From the NCBI RefSeq assembly GCF_947495285.1, contig NZ_CANLXZ010000032.1, positions 1-38,841 on the forward strand: a DNA stretch of 38,841 nt, read 5' to 3'. This DNA comes from an uncultured Nonlabens sp. (GTDB taxonomy: Bacteria > Bacteroidota > Bacteroidia > Flavobacteriales > Flavobacteriaceae). Made by a program: the position numbers and the translations under genes. This document shows, piece by piece, positions 15,759-25,444 of the stretch (the stretch's first letter is position 1; each line of letters starts with the position of its first letter). Under the pieces are notes generated by a model. That model saw only the letters and a list, made by a program, of their open reading frames with translations, was not told the DNA's origin and ran no database searches.

Positions 15759-16182
15759 TCTAAGCTCTTGCTGTAGTAAAAAAGGAATAGTTAACCAGAC
15801 CCTTAAATCTAGCGGAGATGACTTTATTACGATCCTAAAAGAAAGTAATACTAATATGATAGAAGAAGGTGCTTATGTTATCGATAACAATAAAGACCTG
15901 AAATCTCTCTATGAACAGATCAACGCAACGAGATCACCTAATTTTGAACTACCTGTTGTAGATTTTAAAAATCAGTCTGTAATAGTGGCCTCCATGGGAC
16001 AAAAAACTACTGGCGGTTTTTCTTTTACTAAAGTAAAGGTCAATAAAGGTGAGAGGACTGAATATATTATATATTCTCAATCTCCTGGACCACAAGATAG
16101 AGTAACAACGGCTATGACCACACCAGGTATAGTTTTACTAGCTAACCAGCCTGCACACTCTATACAAGTAATTATTAAATAA
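15712..16182 (+). CDS. PrcB-family lipoprotein
   Basis: A 156-residue protein with a lipoprotein signal (ISLSSC, lipidated Cys about residue 20) and a C-terminal domain resembling the PrcB C-terminal family. That domain has a strand (FELPVVDFKNQSVIVASMG), then KTTGGFSFTKVKV and PGPQDRVTTAMTTPGIVLL. PrcB supports the PrtP protease in Treponema. The flavobacterial role is unknown. The start overlaps bshA by 47 bases in another frame. A second ATG at 15724 gives a slightly shorter signal and less overlap. A terminator hairpin follows. Confidence 0.78.
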   Translation: MKNYMKTCLLALSLISLSSCCSKKGIVNQTLKSSGDDFITILKESNTNMIEEGAYVIDNNKDLKSLYEQINATRSPNFELPVVDFKNQSVIVASMGQKTTGGFSFTKVKVNKGERTEYIIYSQSPGPQDRVTTAMTTPGIVLLANQPAHSIQVIIK

Positions 16183-16256
16183 GGTGAGTGAACTTAGTAA
16201 TTTGACTAAAAAAAAACGGTAACCACTTAATTTTAAATAATATTAAGAATATACTT

Positions 16257-16287
16257 AAAATGGCGATCATTTCTGATGGCCATTTTT
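16257..16287 (+). terminator. Intrinsic terminator after the PrcB-like gene
   Basis: AAAATGGC (16257-16264) pairs with GCCATTTT (16279-16286). The loop holds a second small GATCA/TGAT pairing and a T follows. It lies about 75 bases past the stop and probably ends the bshA transcript. Confidence 0.7.
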
Positions 16288-16333
16288 AGGCACATTAAGA
16301 AAATAGTCTTCATGTGTACGTCCTCGTTATTAA

Positions 16334-17300
16334 CTATCTATCTATTGTTTTGACTTTGATGTGATTTCTGATTAATTGTGTAGTTTTTTGTAGTTTAATT
16401 TGAAATTTATGCTCGTATTCCTTAAGATTTTCCAGATTAATTTGCGATAATTGTACTGCTTATTGCGTTAGTATATGCGTAGATCTGTCTACCTCCAGAG
16501 TGTTTCATGTATGGATACCTAAGAAAATCAAAAGCATTTCGTTCTTTTATCTTTTTTTGATTTGATAACTTTACTTTTTATTTCCTGAATTATCTCCTGG
16601 TCAGGTGTCACGTTCTTAGGTAATAGCAGCTTCTAGCTTTTTTCTTTAGTATAAAATTTGTTGAGTTTCTCCTTGCGATTATAATCAGTTTTAACAACTA
16701 GACAGTTCACAAAGTTTATGTTCTTGCATGTCGCATGTATAGCATCATAACTAGGTACTTGAGTGTTTCTTTTTGTTAAACTTTATGCTTTTTAAACAGC
16801 AGCCTCAAAGCTTGTTCTGTTATTGAAGTGTGAGTGTTCTATAAAATTAATACTATTGATCTAGAGCTTGTTACATTTACTTCTAGCTCTAGTTTGATAG
16901 ACTCATCTACCTATATCTATTACAATACTACTTCTGTACACTAGAATGATGCAATGCACTTTTATAATAGTTAATCTCTACTGTGACTTGCTGAGGACTA
17001 TCGATCAAATTACCTCATTTTACCATACAAATTTTTTCTATCGCATCTACAGCTTAGGATTAAGTAAACTCACAACCTATCTGGCTGTTGATTTTAAAGT
17101 TAGTCAACATTTCAAACCTAAAGATGTATCATAGAAGAACTTATAATAAAGATTGCTGTTGCGTTGTTCTGCTAGTTTTCTATGAGAGCAGCAACTGTGA
17201 TGTTTAAAGCACCAGTAGTTACTGTCTCTTGAGATTAAAGTTTGATACAAGTTCTTTTAGATCGCTTTGTAGAATACGATAATAAAATAAATCATCTTCT
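16334..17300 (-). pseudogene. Decayed, unrecognised protein gene (remnant 1)
   Basis: On the minus strand successive frames give protein-like fragments in a consistent order, broken by frameshifts and stops. Examples are TTGALNITVAALIEN near 17220, TEQALRLLFKKHK near 16800, YDAIHATCKNINFVNCLVVK near 16700, FDFLRYPYMKHSGGRQIYAY near 16500, and a lysine-rich tail ending at a TAG at 16334-16336. The part from about 17300 to 16950 is similar base for base to 30385-30740 (for example CAACAGCAATCTT in both). Two related remnants suggest a formerly mobile or duplicated gene. I do not recognise the family. Stitching frames in AT-rich DNA can mislead, so the gene call is tentative, but the nucleotide similarity between copies is clear. 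Confidence 0.4.
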
Positions 17301-17581
17301 ACACTTTGGGAATAAAGAAAAGGACGTTTTATTAAGAGTTTAATGTCTGTATTTCTTAGTAATTTATTTAAAATTAAACCCTAATTTCAGTTAGAAAAGT
17401 CCGATTTTTAGATCATCTTCTTTAAAAAAAAACACTGTAAAACAACGGTTTATAAAAGAATGATATCTTATATGGTGACGCCCTTATAAAATAGCAATAA
17501 AAGAGGTAATTATATATATGTATTTATGAGTTGCTCTCCACCTTAATTTATCATTATATCTCTCAGTAAAATTAAAACTAC

Positions 17582-18292
17582 TTATCCATGAATTATAAAA
17601 ATGGCTGGTCTTTTATGTAAATCTGGAATTTGTTTTTTCCATAAGTCTACCGTAAGAGTTTTTATAAACTCTGTAGGTAAACTAATATCACATGCTATAC
17701 ATACTTTAGTATTACCATTTAAAGAGACTAGAATCTCTTCGATCATTTTATTATTGCGGTAAGGAGTCTCAATAAAAGACTGGGATTGATTATATTTTAT
17801 AGAAAAACTTTCTAGCTCTTTTATTTTTTTGCGTCTTTCTTGTTTTCCAATAGGTAAATAGCCATTAAAAGCAAAATTTTGTCCATTCAGGCCACTAGAC
17901 ATCATAGCCATAAGTATAGAACTAGGTCCTACCAAGGGTTGAACTCTTATTCCTTTTTCATGAGCTATGGCAATTACATCTGCGCCAGGGTCTGCGATTC
18001 CAGGTACACCAGCCTCGCTCATCAATCCCATATCTTTGCCCTCTAGGCACGGTTGTAAGAATGCTGGTAACTCGCTAGACTCAGTAAATTTGTTAATAGT
18101 AGAAAAACTTAAAATAGGCTGTGCTTTTGCTGGGTGTATACTTTTTATAAATCTTCGCGCTGTTTTCTCATTTTCTACTATATAATGGTCTACCATTTCA
18201 ACTACTTTTTTTATGGATAATGGTAGTACCTCTAGAGGGCTTATATCGCCTAATGTTACTGGGATAAGAAATAATCTTCCTTTTGCTTGCAT
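17582..18292 (-). CDS. SAM-dependent methyltransferase, RsmI/tetrapyrrole-methylase family
   Basis: A 236-residue member of the tetrapyrrole methylase fold, closest in pattern to RsmI, which 2'-O-methylates C1402 of 16S rRNA. Seen are LFLIPVTLGD at the N-terminus, GLMSEAGVPGIADPGADV (about residues 90-107, the SAM-binding loop), VGPSSILMAMMSSGLNGQ, and FIETPYRNN. It lacks the C-terminal extension of classic RsmI and has PVTLGD where RsmI usually has a PTPIGN-like start. It may be the second, shorter paralogue that many Bacteroidetes carry. The substrate is therefore uncertain. A palindrome lies 36 bases upstream of its start. Confidence 0.82.
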   Translation of the reverse strand: MQAKGRLFLIPVTLGDISPLEVLPLSIKKVVEMVDHYIVENEKTARRFIKSIHPAKAQPILSFSTINKFTESSELPAFLQPCLEGKDMGLMSEAGVPGIADPGADVIAIAHEKGIRVQPLVGPSSILMAMMSSGLNGQNFAFNGYLPIGKQERRKKIKELESFSIKYNQSQSFIETPYRNNKMIEEILVSLNGNTKVCIACDISLPTEFIKTLTVDLWKKQIPDLHKRPAIFIIHG

Positions 18293-18327
18293 GGCTTTAA
18301 ATTGTATTAAGTTAATGTTTTGGTTCT

Positions 18328-18343
18328 CGCTTTCGCGAAAGCG
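18328..18343. repeat. 16-base palindrome copy 3
   Basis: Exact CGCTTTCGCGAAAGCG between the methyltransferase start (18292) and the exonuclease stop (18350). It is flanked by TCT on the left and TAACTA on the right, exactly as in the copy at 34518. Confidence 0.9.
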
Positions 18344-18349
18344 TAACTA

Positions 18350-19693
18350 TTATAAATCTATAATTTGATATATCTTTTTATGGCGCATGTAAGTAGCTAC
18401 TAGATGCAATACCTGACCATGATCTTCTACAGGTGTTAATAGGCTTTTTAACATTTTAATATCTGTCATTTGTATTCTTAAATTTACAAATGCATAACCT
18501 GTAACCCTGCCATTTTCTATCAAAATGACACTGCGTTCACTAGTTTCTCTACCTCTATCAACTAATATCTTACTGGTACCTTTAAGACTATAGGTAGTAA
18601 TAATATCGCTTACTGTCTTATTGAGTACCTCTAATGATTCTGTAACAGAGGTGTTTTGATCGATATTTTTTCTAGAGTCATCTGGTATTAATTTCCTTAC
18701 CTTAATTGATCTACCATATTTATTTTCTAATTTTTCTAAAAAACTATTACCAGATCTAGAAGAAGAAAAAGTGATGATATGATTAACATCTTTAACTACA
18801 GATTTTATATAAAAATGTGGTACTTGATCTGTATCATAATATATGTATAGACCGTGAGAAAAGTTATTTCTTTTAATTTTACCATTGTAAACTGGTCTGT
18901 GTTTTCTTACCTCAATGTGTTCTTTTAATATGGAGATTATCTCGCTCCCTGTTTTTTCAAAAGTAATTTCGGCTACTTTTTTTTGAATCTCTTTTGATTT
19001 TCTATTAGAACCAGTAAACAGTTGGGTGACGCGTTTTTTTATGTTCTTACTTTTGCCTATGAAAATAATATTACGGGAGGCATCGTATACATAAAAAACG
19101 CCTATTACTGCTGGTAGACTGTCGACTATAACTTTAAGATTGGGTTCTATTTTTATAGGCTTAAAATGTTTTAGGCTTTTTGAAATAATATCTTTATTGA
19201 TATCTTTTTGTAATAACAATTTGAACAGTTGTACTGTTGCTAGTGCATCACCTGTAGCACGGTGTCTATCGGTAAGTGGTATACCTAGTGATCTAGTTAA
19301 TTTACCTAAATTATAACTGTCCTGGTCTGGTAGTAAGTTTTGTGCTAGTTCTACTGTGCATAGTGTAGGACGTTCAAATTTGTAACCTAATCTATCAAAT
19401 TCTAACCGAAGCATGCGATGATCAAAGCCTGCATTATGTGCAACTAGGGTTGAGCCCTCTGTAATATTTATGATTCTTTTTGCGATTTCATAAAATTTAG
19501 GCGCGCGTTTTAACATGGCATTATTGATACCTGTTAATTTAACTACAAAGGGTTGTATCTCTTTTTCTGGATTAACTAGACTAGCAAATTGATCAATAAT
19601 TTCATGACCATCAAATTTATAGATGGCTACTTCTGTAATGCCTTCTTCATTATATTTTCCTCCAGTGGTTTCTACATCTACTATTGTGTACAA
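18350..19693 (-). CDS. DnaQ-like exonuclease fused to a GIY-YIG domain
   Basis: A 447-residue two-domain protein. Residues 1-165 form a DEDDh 3'-5' exonuclease like the DNA polymerase III epsilon subunit: DVETTG (D6, E8), a middle HNAGFDHRMLR motif, and HRATGDA with the catalytic His and Asp. Residues about 195-275 form a GIY-YIG domain like that of UvrC/Cho, ending KHRPVYN. About 170 residues of unrecognised C-terminal region follow. Such fusions are known in bacteria and are thought to act in DNA repair. The GIY Tyr is Phe (GVF) and the YIG Tyr is also Phe (FIG), so the second nuclease may be inactive. The gene lies 58 bases upstream of the methyltransferase on the same strand. Confidence 0.88.
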   Translation of the reverse strand: MYTIVDVETTGGKYNEEGITEVAIYKFDGHEIIDQFASLVNPEKEIQPFVVKLTGINNAMLKRAPKFYEIAKRIINITEGSTLVAHNAGFDHRMLRLEFDRLGYKFERPTLCTVELAQNLLPDQDSYNLGKLTRSLGIPLTDRHRATGDALATVQLFKLLLQKDINKDIISKSLKHFKPIKIEPNLKVIVDSLPAVIGVFYVYDASRNIIFIGKSKNIKKRVTQLFTGSNRKSKEIQKKVAEITFEKTGSEIISILKEHIEVRKHRPVYNGKIKRNNFSHGLYIYYDTDQVPHFYIKSVVKDVNHIITFSSSRSGNSFLEKLENKYGRSIKVRKLIPDDSRKNIDQNTSVTESLEVLNKTVSDIITTYSLKGTSKILVDRGRETSERSVILIENGRVTGYAFVNLRIQMTDIKMLKSLLTPVEDHGQVLHLVATYMRHKKIYQIIDL

Positions 19694-19749
19694 ATATTTT
19701 GTTTTAAAAGATGGATTTATCTAGTTATTTTAGGGTGTAATCTAATAAA

Positions 19750-19776
19750 AAAAGCCATGTCATGAACATGGCTTTT
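19750..19776 (-). terminator. Intrinsic terminator of the acyl-CoA synthetase gene
   Basis: AAAAGCCATGT pairs perfectly with ACATGGCTTTT around a five-base loop. On the minus strand the stem runs into T's. It separates the synthetase gene from the exonuclease gene, so the latter needs its own promoter. Confidence 0.8.
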
Positions 19777-19801
19777 ACTTTTTTTTATGTAATAAGACGT
19801 A

Positions 19802-21589
19802 TTAAATCTTAGATCCATAAATTTTTACGTACAGATCTTGATATCGTTCTTTAATATTTCTACGTTTCAATTTTAAAGTAGGTGTAAGGTGCTCTGCCTC
19901 AATGGTCCATTCTTCTGGAGTTAATTCAAAGGTCTTAACACGTTCCCATTTTCCAAATTGTTCATTATGCTGTTCTATCTCTCTTTTATATCTAGCAATT
20001 ACTAGTTCATTTTTACAAAGTTCTACTATGTTATTGTATGAAATGTTCTTGCGCTTTGCCCAGTCCTTAAGAAAATCAAAATTAGGCTGTATAAAGGCTG
20101 CAGGCATTTTTTCTCCTTCACCTATTACCATAATTTGTTCAATAAAACGACTTTGCTTCATGGTATTTTCTATAACTTGTGGAGCTACGTATTTACCACC
20201 AGATGTTTTAAACATCTCTTTTTTGCGGTCTGTAATTTTGATAAACCCTTGGTCATCTATTTCTCCTATGTCACCGGTGTGAAAATATCCCTGAGCATCG
20301 ATAGCCTCATTGGTCTTTTCTTCGTCCTTATAGTAGCCTATCATACGTTGTGGTCCATTGATAATGATCTCACCGTCTTCGGCAATCTTAACATCGGTAT
20401 TAGGTAGCATTTTACCTACGGTACCTATTTTAAAACCTCCGTCACGTAAATCGTTCACAGATATTACAGGACTGGTTTCTGTTAATCCATAACCTTCCAT
20501 CACAGGTACTCCTGCCGCATTAAAAACTCTTGCTAGTCTAGGTTGTAGAGCAGCACTACCACTTGCTATAGCGAGTAGGTTACCACCTAGTGCTTCCTGC
20601 CATTTTGAGAAGATTAATTTTTTTGCGAGACCTAGTTTACGCTCGTACCACCATCCATTTGCTCCATAAGGTTCCCATTCTAATCCTAATTCTACAGCCC
20701 AAAAGAACAATTTCTTTTTGATACCTGTTAAATCGGTACCCTTTGCTATAATTTTATCATATACCTTTTCTAATAATCTAGGTACTGCACTCATTACTTC
20801 TGGCTGTACTTCTTTGAGGTTATCAGAAATCTTCTCAATAGATTCTGCAAAATAGATTCCTGTACCAGTGTATAAATACATGTATTGTAACATACGTTCA
20901 TATATATGACAAACTGGTAAGAAGCTCAAAGATTTTGAAACCCCTAGTTCTAAAGGTAATCGACTAGAACTGTGCATTGCATTACTAGCAATGTTTTTAT
21001 GAGATAACATAACACCTTTAGGGCGTCCAGTCGTACCAGATGTGTATATTAAGGTAGCAAGATCATCTATCTTAATAGTCGCCATTATTTCTTCCAGCTC
21101 TTTTTGATTGCTATCATCTTTACCTAATTCTTTTATTTCTTCCCAACTTTTACAACCAGGTATGTTGTCAAAGGAATATACTTCTATTAAAGAAGGAACT
21201 TGACTTTTAATATTCATGACCTTATCATAAACGTCTTTATCAGAAACAAATACGTATTTTGATTCACTATGATTTAAAACATAAGCATAATCTGTTTCAG
21301 AAATAGTAGGGTATACTGGTACATCTTGTGCACCTGTCTGCATAATACCTATATCCATTATGTTCCACTCGGTTCTATTTGTAGTAGAAATAAGTGCTAC
21401 CTTATCATTCTTTTTTATGCCTAATTTTAATAAACCTCTTGAAACTGAGTTAGCCTGTTCCACAAAGGATGCCGTGGAAGTTTTAACCCACACACCATTA
21501 ACTTTTGAAACTAGAGAGTCTTCACGTGGATATAATTCTAGTTGATAATGGGGGAAATCGAAAAGTCTTTTGTACTGCATGTTATCCAT
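19802..21589 (-). CDS. Long-chain fatty acid-CoA ligase (AMP-dependent synthetase)
   Basis: A 595-residue member of the ANL superfamily that activates long-chain fatty acids to acyl-CoA through an acyl-AMP. Motifs are the P-loop YTSGTTGRPKGVMLSH (from about residue 187), the LPVCHIYER segment, GYGLTETSPV (adenylate binding), HTGDIGEIDDQGFIKITDRKKE with the hinge Asp/Lys, and KTSGGKYVAPQVIE. The length and the long insert with WYERKLGLAKKL match the FAA1-like subgroup. No signal peptide is seen; it probably acts at the inner face of the membrane. It is a single-gene unit with its own terminator. Confidence 0.92.
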   Translation of the reverse strand: MDNMQYKRLFDFPHYQLELYPREDSLVSKVNGVWVKTSTASFVEQANSVSRGLLKLGIKKNDKVALISTTNRTEWNIMDIGIMQTGAQDVPVYPTISETDYAYVLNHSESKYVFVSDKDVYDKVMNIKSQVPSLIEVYSFDNIPGCKSWEEIKELGKDDSNQKELEEIMATIKIDDLATLIYTSGTTGRPKGVMLSHKNIASNAMHSSSRLPLELGVSKSLSFLPVCHIYERMLQYMYLYTGTGIYFAESIEKISDNLKEVQPEVMSAVPRLLEKVYDKIIAKGTDLTGIKKKLFFWAVELGLEWEPYGANGWWYERKLGLAKKLIFSKWQEALGGNLLAIASGSAALQPRLARVFNAAGVPVMEGYGLTETSPVISVNDLRDGGFKIGTVGKMLPNTDVKIAEDGEIIINGPQRMIGYYKDEEKTNEAIDAQGYFHTGDIGEIDDQGFIKITDRKKEMFKTSGGKYVAPQVIENTMKQSRFIEQIMVIGEGEKMPAAFIQPNFDFLKDWAKRKNISYNNIVELCKNELVIARYKREIEQHNEQFGKWERVKTFELTPEEWTIEAEHLTPTLKLKRRNIKERYQDLYVKIYGSKI

Positions 21590-22193
21590 TTATATTTTAA
21601 TACGGCTTAAATATAAGAAATAGACTGCTTATTAAATTGATTAAAAAACAATTAAATTTTAACGATTAATATAATTATGTACTTCTAGGCCTAGTTTTTT
21701 TAGTCATTTTGTACATCGATTAGATGCTGTTTAACTCATGTTTTAATAAGATCTAGATGTATCTATTATTTAAGCTAATTAATTATCGACTTATATAAGA
21801 ATACGATTCTATAATAATTTAAATATTTTTATTTAATCTATTGATTATTAATATATAATATGGTGTATGGTATAGTGTTTTTTATTATTTTAATAGATGA
21901 TAAAAATTAATTAAAAAGCCGTTTTAAGTAGGGATATAAGCGAGCACTTTAGTAACATCTATTTAAGAAAATAACGATACATAGATAGATTTAAATACTG
22001 AATTATGTTAATATTTAAGATTTAAAGAATTCACCATGTTATGTGGCGCATTCTGGATCAAAGATGGTAAATGAATGATATGAAGCATAGTTTTTTAAGT
22101 TTTAAAACAGTTTTTTACTTTTTCTATTCAAAAAAAGCCACCTAAATCTCAATTTAAGAATAGGTGGCTATTAGGAGGGACTACTATCAGTTT
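21590..22193. other. 600-base AT-rich intergenic stretch
   Basis: No plausible gene on either strand. It contains the clpB terminator near its right end and the motif TTAGGAGGGACTACTATC at 22171-22188, which recurs with one difference at 30347-30364. The acyl-CoA synthetase promoter must lie in its left part, but no exact TAnnTTTG with a -33 box was identified. Confidence 0.55.
22130..22169 (-). terminator. clpB: Intrinsic terminator of clpB
   Basis: AGCCACCT (22136-22143) pairs with AGGTGGCT (22162-22169). On the minus strand the stem is followed by a run of T's, 25 bases beyond the clpB stop. Confidence 0.8.
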
Positions 22194-24800
22194 TTAGACA
22201 TCTACAGTTTCCGTCTGATTCCTAAAAACTAATTCGTTTTGAAAAGCATCTACTAAAACGATACTATCAGACGCAATTTTTCCAGATAAAATCTCTTTAG
22301 AGAGTTCATTAAGGACTTCTTTTTGAATAACACGCTTCACTGGTCTTGCACCATATTGTGGATCATAACCTTTTTTTGCTAACAAATCAATAGCTTGATC
22401 TGTGGCATCTATTATAATACCTTGTTGTGCGAGAAGTCTAGTAACTCCTTTAAACTGTAAACGTACTATTTCTTTTATTTCTATTTGATTCAAAGGTGTA
22501 AACATCACTATATCATCAATACGGTTAATAAATTCTGGGCGCACACGCTGTTTAAGAACAGCAATTACCTCATTTTTTGTGGAGTCGATTAAGGTCTCTA
22601 TTTCTCCATTAAAATTTTCAAATTTTTGTTGGATAATATCAGATCCCATGTTAGAGGTCATGATTATGATTGTGTTTTTAAAATCAGCAACACGTCCTTT
22701 ATTATCTGTTAATCTACCTTCGTCCAGAACTTGTAATAGAATATTAAAGGTATCTGGATGTGCTTTTTCTATTTCATCTAGTAATACCACACTATAAGGT
22801 TTTCTTCTTACCGCTTCAGTAAGTTGTCCACCTTCATCATAACCTACATATCCTGGTGGTGCACCTACTAGACGGCTCACACTATGTCTTTCTTGATATT
22901 CACTCATATCGATGCGAGTCATAGAATTCTCATCGTTAAATAAATACTGGGCTAGTGTTTTAGCTAGTTCTGTTTTTCCTACTCCTGTAGTACCTAAAAA
23001 GAGAAATGACCCTACTGGTTTTTTCTGATCTTGTAGACCAGCGCGACTTCTTCTTACAGCATCACTTACCGCCTGTATGGCCTCACTTTGTCCTACAACA
23101 CGTTCATGAAGTTCTTCTTCTAATTTGAGAAGTTTTTCTCTATCACTTTGTAACATTTTAGTCACAGGTATACCAGTCCACTTTGCTATTACTTCAGCAA
23201 TATCTTCATAAGTAACCTCTTCTTGTATGAGGTTATTAGAATTATCATTTGCCTCCATTGCAGCTTGTAATCCATTTAATTCTTCTTGAGCTTGTTTGAT
23301 TTTACCATATCGCAACTCTGCCACTTTACCATAGTCTCCATCACGCTCTGCACGATCTGCTTCTAGTTTAAAGTTCTCTATGTTAGTTTTTGCATTCTGA
23401 ATGTTATCAACTACACTTTTTTCATTTTCCCATTGAGCATTAAGTTCATTACGAGATTCTTTTAAGTTTGCCACCTCAGAGCGTAAGTTCTTTAATTTTA
23501 CCTCGTCATTTTCTCTTTTAATAGCCTCTATTTCTATTTCTAGCTGCATTATTTTACGATCGAGTACATCCAGTTCTTCTGGTTTAGAATTAATTTCCAT
23601 ACGTAGTTTTGCCGCAGCCTCATCCATTAAATCAATGGCTTTATCTGGTAAGAACCTGTTTGTTATATAACGCTGCGATAATTCTACAGCACCTATAATC
23701 GCCTCGTCCTTAATCTGTACTTTGTGGTGTGTTTCATACTTATCTTTTATACCACGTAGTATAGAAATAGCACTTTCTGTGTCAGGCTCATCCACCACTA
23801 CTTTTTGAAAGCGTCTTTCTAGAGCTTTATCCTTTTCAAAATATTTTTGATATTCGTCTAGAGTAGTAGCACCTATCGCGCGCAGTTCACCACGTGCTAG
23901 GGCAGGTTTTAAAATATTTGCAGCATCCATGGCACCTTCACCGCCACCAGCACCTACTAGTGTGTGAATTTCGTCTATAAATAGCACTACATTTCCAGCA
24001 CTACTGGTTACTTCTTTAATTACCGCTTTTAATCGTTCTTCAAATTCTCCTTTATATTTAGCACCTGCGATAAGCGCTCCCATATCAAGAGAGAATATTT
24101 GTTTATCCTTAAGATTATCTGGGACGTCACCAGCTACTATACGATGTGCGAGTCCTTCGGCTATTGCAGTTTTACCTACACCAGGTTCTCCCACTAGCAT
24201 AGGGTTGTTTTTTGTACGTCTAGAAAGTATTTGAAGAATGCGACGTATTTCTTCATCGCGACCTATAACCGGATCTAGTTTACCTTGATCTGCTAGTTTA
24301 TTTAAGTTTTTTGCGTATTTATTAAGGCTATTATACGTTTCTTCGGCATTTTGTGAATCTACCTTATTGCCATTTCTTAATTCTTCAATCGCCATTTCTA
24401 GATTCTTTTTAGAAACCCCTTGATCTTTTAGAATTTGTGCAGTTTTTGATTTACCATCAAACATCGATATCAATAAGTGTTCTATACTTACATAATCGTC
24501 GCCCATTTTTGTGGCCAGCGTCATAGATGCGTTTAAAACTCGATTAGTCTCTCTAGATAGTTCTAGATCTCCACCTTCTACCTTAGCTAACGATTTGATT
24601 TGACTTTTAAGTAGTTGTATAATTAAGTCTAAATTTACATTCAGTTTTTTGAATAAAAAGGGCAGTACATTCTCGTCTACCATAGTTATCGCAAGTAATA
24701 AATGTGCGTTCTGGATTTGTTGTTGTCCGTACTCTTGTACAAGTTGCTGTGCTTGCTGCAAAGCCTCTTGGGATTTTATAGTTAATTTATTTGGGTTCAT
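22194..24800 (-). CDS. clpB: ATP-dependent disaggregase ClpB
   Basis: An 868-residue Hsp100 chaperone that threads aggregated proteins through a hexameric ring with DnaK. The N-terminal Clp domain (about 1-145) starts at [21 protein letters not shown]-1 holds the Walker A GEPGVGKT (about 204) and Walker B VLFIDEIH. The long coiled-coil middle domain, diagnostic of ClpB rather than ClpA/C, spans about 410-540. AAA-2 has [12 protein letters not shown] and [13 protein letters not shown], followed by the sensor region and small domain ending ETVDV. No ClpP-binding loop is expected. It is single, with its own terminator. I see no clear heat-shock promoter or CIRCE element upstream. Confidence 0.96.
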   Translation of the reverse strand: MNPNKLTIKSQEALQQAQQLVQEYGQQQIQNAHLLLAITMVDENVLPFLFKKLNVNLDLIIQLLKSQIKSLAKVEGGDLELSRETNRVLNASMTLATKMGDDYVSIEHLLISMFDGKSKTAQILKDQGVSKKNLEMAIEELRNGNKVDSQNAEETYNSLNKYAKNLNKLADQGKLDPVIGRDEEIRRILQILSRRTKNNPMLVGEPGVGKTAIAEGLAHRIVAGDVPDNLKDKQIFSLDMGALIAGAKYKGEFEERLKAVIKEVTSSAGNVVLFIDEIHTLVGAGGGEGAMDAANILKPALARGELRAIGATTLDEYQKYFEKDKALERRFQKVVVDEPDTESAISILRGIKDKYETHHKVQIKDEAIIGAVELSQRYITNRFLPDKAIDLMDEAAAKLRMEINSKPEELDVLDRKIMQLEIEIEAIKRENDEVKLKNLRSEVANLKESRNELNAQWENEKSVVDNIQNAKTNIENFKLEADRAERDGDYGKVAELRYGKIKQAQEELNGLQAAMEANDNSNNLIQEEVTYEDIAEVIAKWTGIPVTKMLQSDREKLLKLEEELHERVVGQSEAIQAVSDAVRRSRAGLQDQKKPVGSFLFLGTTGVGKTELAKTLAQYLFNDENSMTRIDMSEYQERHSVSRLVGAPPGYVGYDEGGQLTEAVRRKPYSVVLLDEIEKAHPDTFNILLQVLDEGRLTDNKGRVADFKNTIIIMTSNMGSDIIQQKFENFNGEIETLIDSTKNEVIAVLKQRVRPEFINRIDDIVMFTPLNQIEIKEIVRLQFKGVTRLLAQQGIIIDATDQAIDLLAKKGYDPQYGARPVKRVIQKEVLNELSKEILSGKIASDSIVLVDAFQNELVFRNQTETVDV

Positions 24801-24926
24801 ATATATTATTTTAGTTGTACTCTGTTACGTGGGGTAGTAGTCAATTCTTATACCTTTTTTAAAAATTGACATTTAGACAGATTTATACAGCGTTTTAACA
24901 GACATTATGACCTGTTTATAAAAGCA

Positions 24927-24960
24927 TTGTGAGATTTTATGATGCTATAGCCTATCTTTG
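24927..24960 (+). promoter_or_regulatory. ytxJ: Promoter of ytxJ
   Basis: -7 box TATCTTTG at 24953-24960 (exact TAnnTTTG) and TTG at 24927-24929 with a 23-base spacer. Transcription would start near 24967, putting the palindrome at 25001-25016 inside a 66-base leader, just before the start codon. Confidence 0.6.
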
Positions 24961-25000
24961 TAACTTAGATTTTAACTAGCGGTGGAGTATGTTTTTATTC

Positions 25001-25016
25001 CGCTTTCGCGAAAGCG
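25001..25016. repeat. 16-base palindrome copy 4, in the ytxJ leader
   Basis: Exact CGCTTTCGCGAAAGCG ending 16 bases before the ytxJ ATG. In RNA it would form a strong hairpin next to the ribosome-binding region. Confidence 0.9.
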
Positions 25017-25032
25017 ATAAAATTAATAGCAT

Positions 25033-25440
25033 ATGGGATTTATAGACAAGCTGTTTAGATCACAGCGAGATATTGCAAAGGAAGAGATGGATGGTATACA
25101 ATGGGATACTCTAGAATCCATCGATCAATTAGATAATATTATTAAAAATTCTAGTATCAAACCCAAAGTAATCTTTAAGCACAGCACAAGATGTGGTATT
25201 TCTAGAATGGTTTTTAATCAGTTTCAAAAAGGTTATGAAAGTAATGATGACAATGTGACTTATTATTTACTAGACCTGTTATCATATAGAGATGTCAGTA
25301 ATGCTGTAGCTCAAAAATTAAATGTGGTACATCAATCTCCTCAAGTAATCATTATTTATAATAAAGAAATAGTGCATACGGAATCTCATCATGGCATCGA
25401 TATTAAAAAAGTTCAACAAATTGTAAGTAGTAAAAATTAG
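25033..25440 (+). CDS. ytxJ: Bacillithiol-system redox protein YtxJ
   Basis: A 135-residue thioredoxin-fold protein of the YtxJ (monothiol bacilliredoxin-like) family. The signature FKHSTRCGISRM has its single active-site cysteine at C54, and the thioredoxin cis-Pro region is seen as HQSPQVIII. Members are thought to remove bacillithiol from S-bacillithiolated cytosolic proteins after oxidative or electrophile stress. bshA at 14622 makes the first bacillithiol precursor, so the system is probably active here. Its stop is four bases before the M48 peptidase gene, implying an operon. The promoter and palindrome upstream are described separately. Confidence 0.9.
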   Translation: MGFIDKLFRSQRDIAKEEMDGIQWDTLESIDQLDNIIKNSSIKPKVIFKHSTRCGISRMVFNQFQKGYESNDDNVTYYLLDLLSYRDVSNAVAQKLNVVHQSPQVIIIYNKEIVHTESHHGIDIKKVQQIVSSKN

Positions 25441-25444
25441 AAAT

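Larger units (their letters stand above)
16183..17581. other. 1.4-kb gap without an intact gene
   Basis: Holds the terminator at 16257-16287 and the minus-strand remnant described separately. A 62-codon plus-strand frame at 16946-17134 has no promoter and lies antisense to the remnant, so I do not call it. The 17300-17581 part is AT-rich and shows nothing further. Confidence 0.6.

Noticed and set aside
16946..17134. 62-codon plus-strand frame
   Set aside because: It has no promoter, lies antisense to the decayed remnant that has a related copy elsewhere, and shows no recognisable motif.
19902..20407. Overlapping frames of 126 and 90 codons on the plus strand inside the acyl-CoA synthetase gene
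   Set aside because: They are antisense to a well-supported gene with full motifs and have no features of their own.
24866..24889. TTGACA and TATACA in the clpB-ytxJ gap, resembling an E. coli-type promoter
   Set aside because: The spacer is only 12 bases, and an exact Bacteroidetes-type promoter lies closer to ytxJ.
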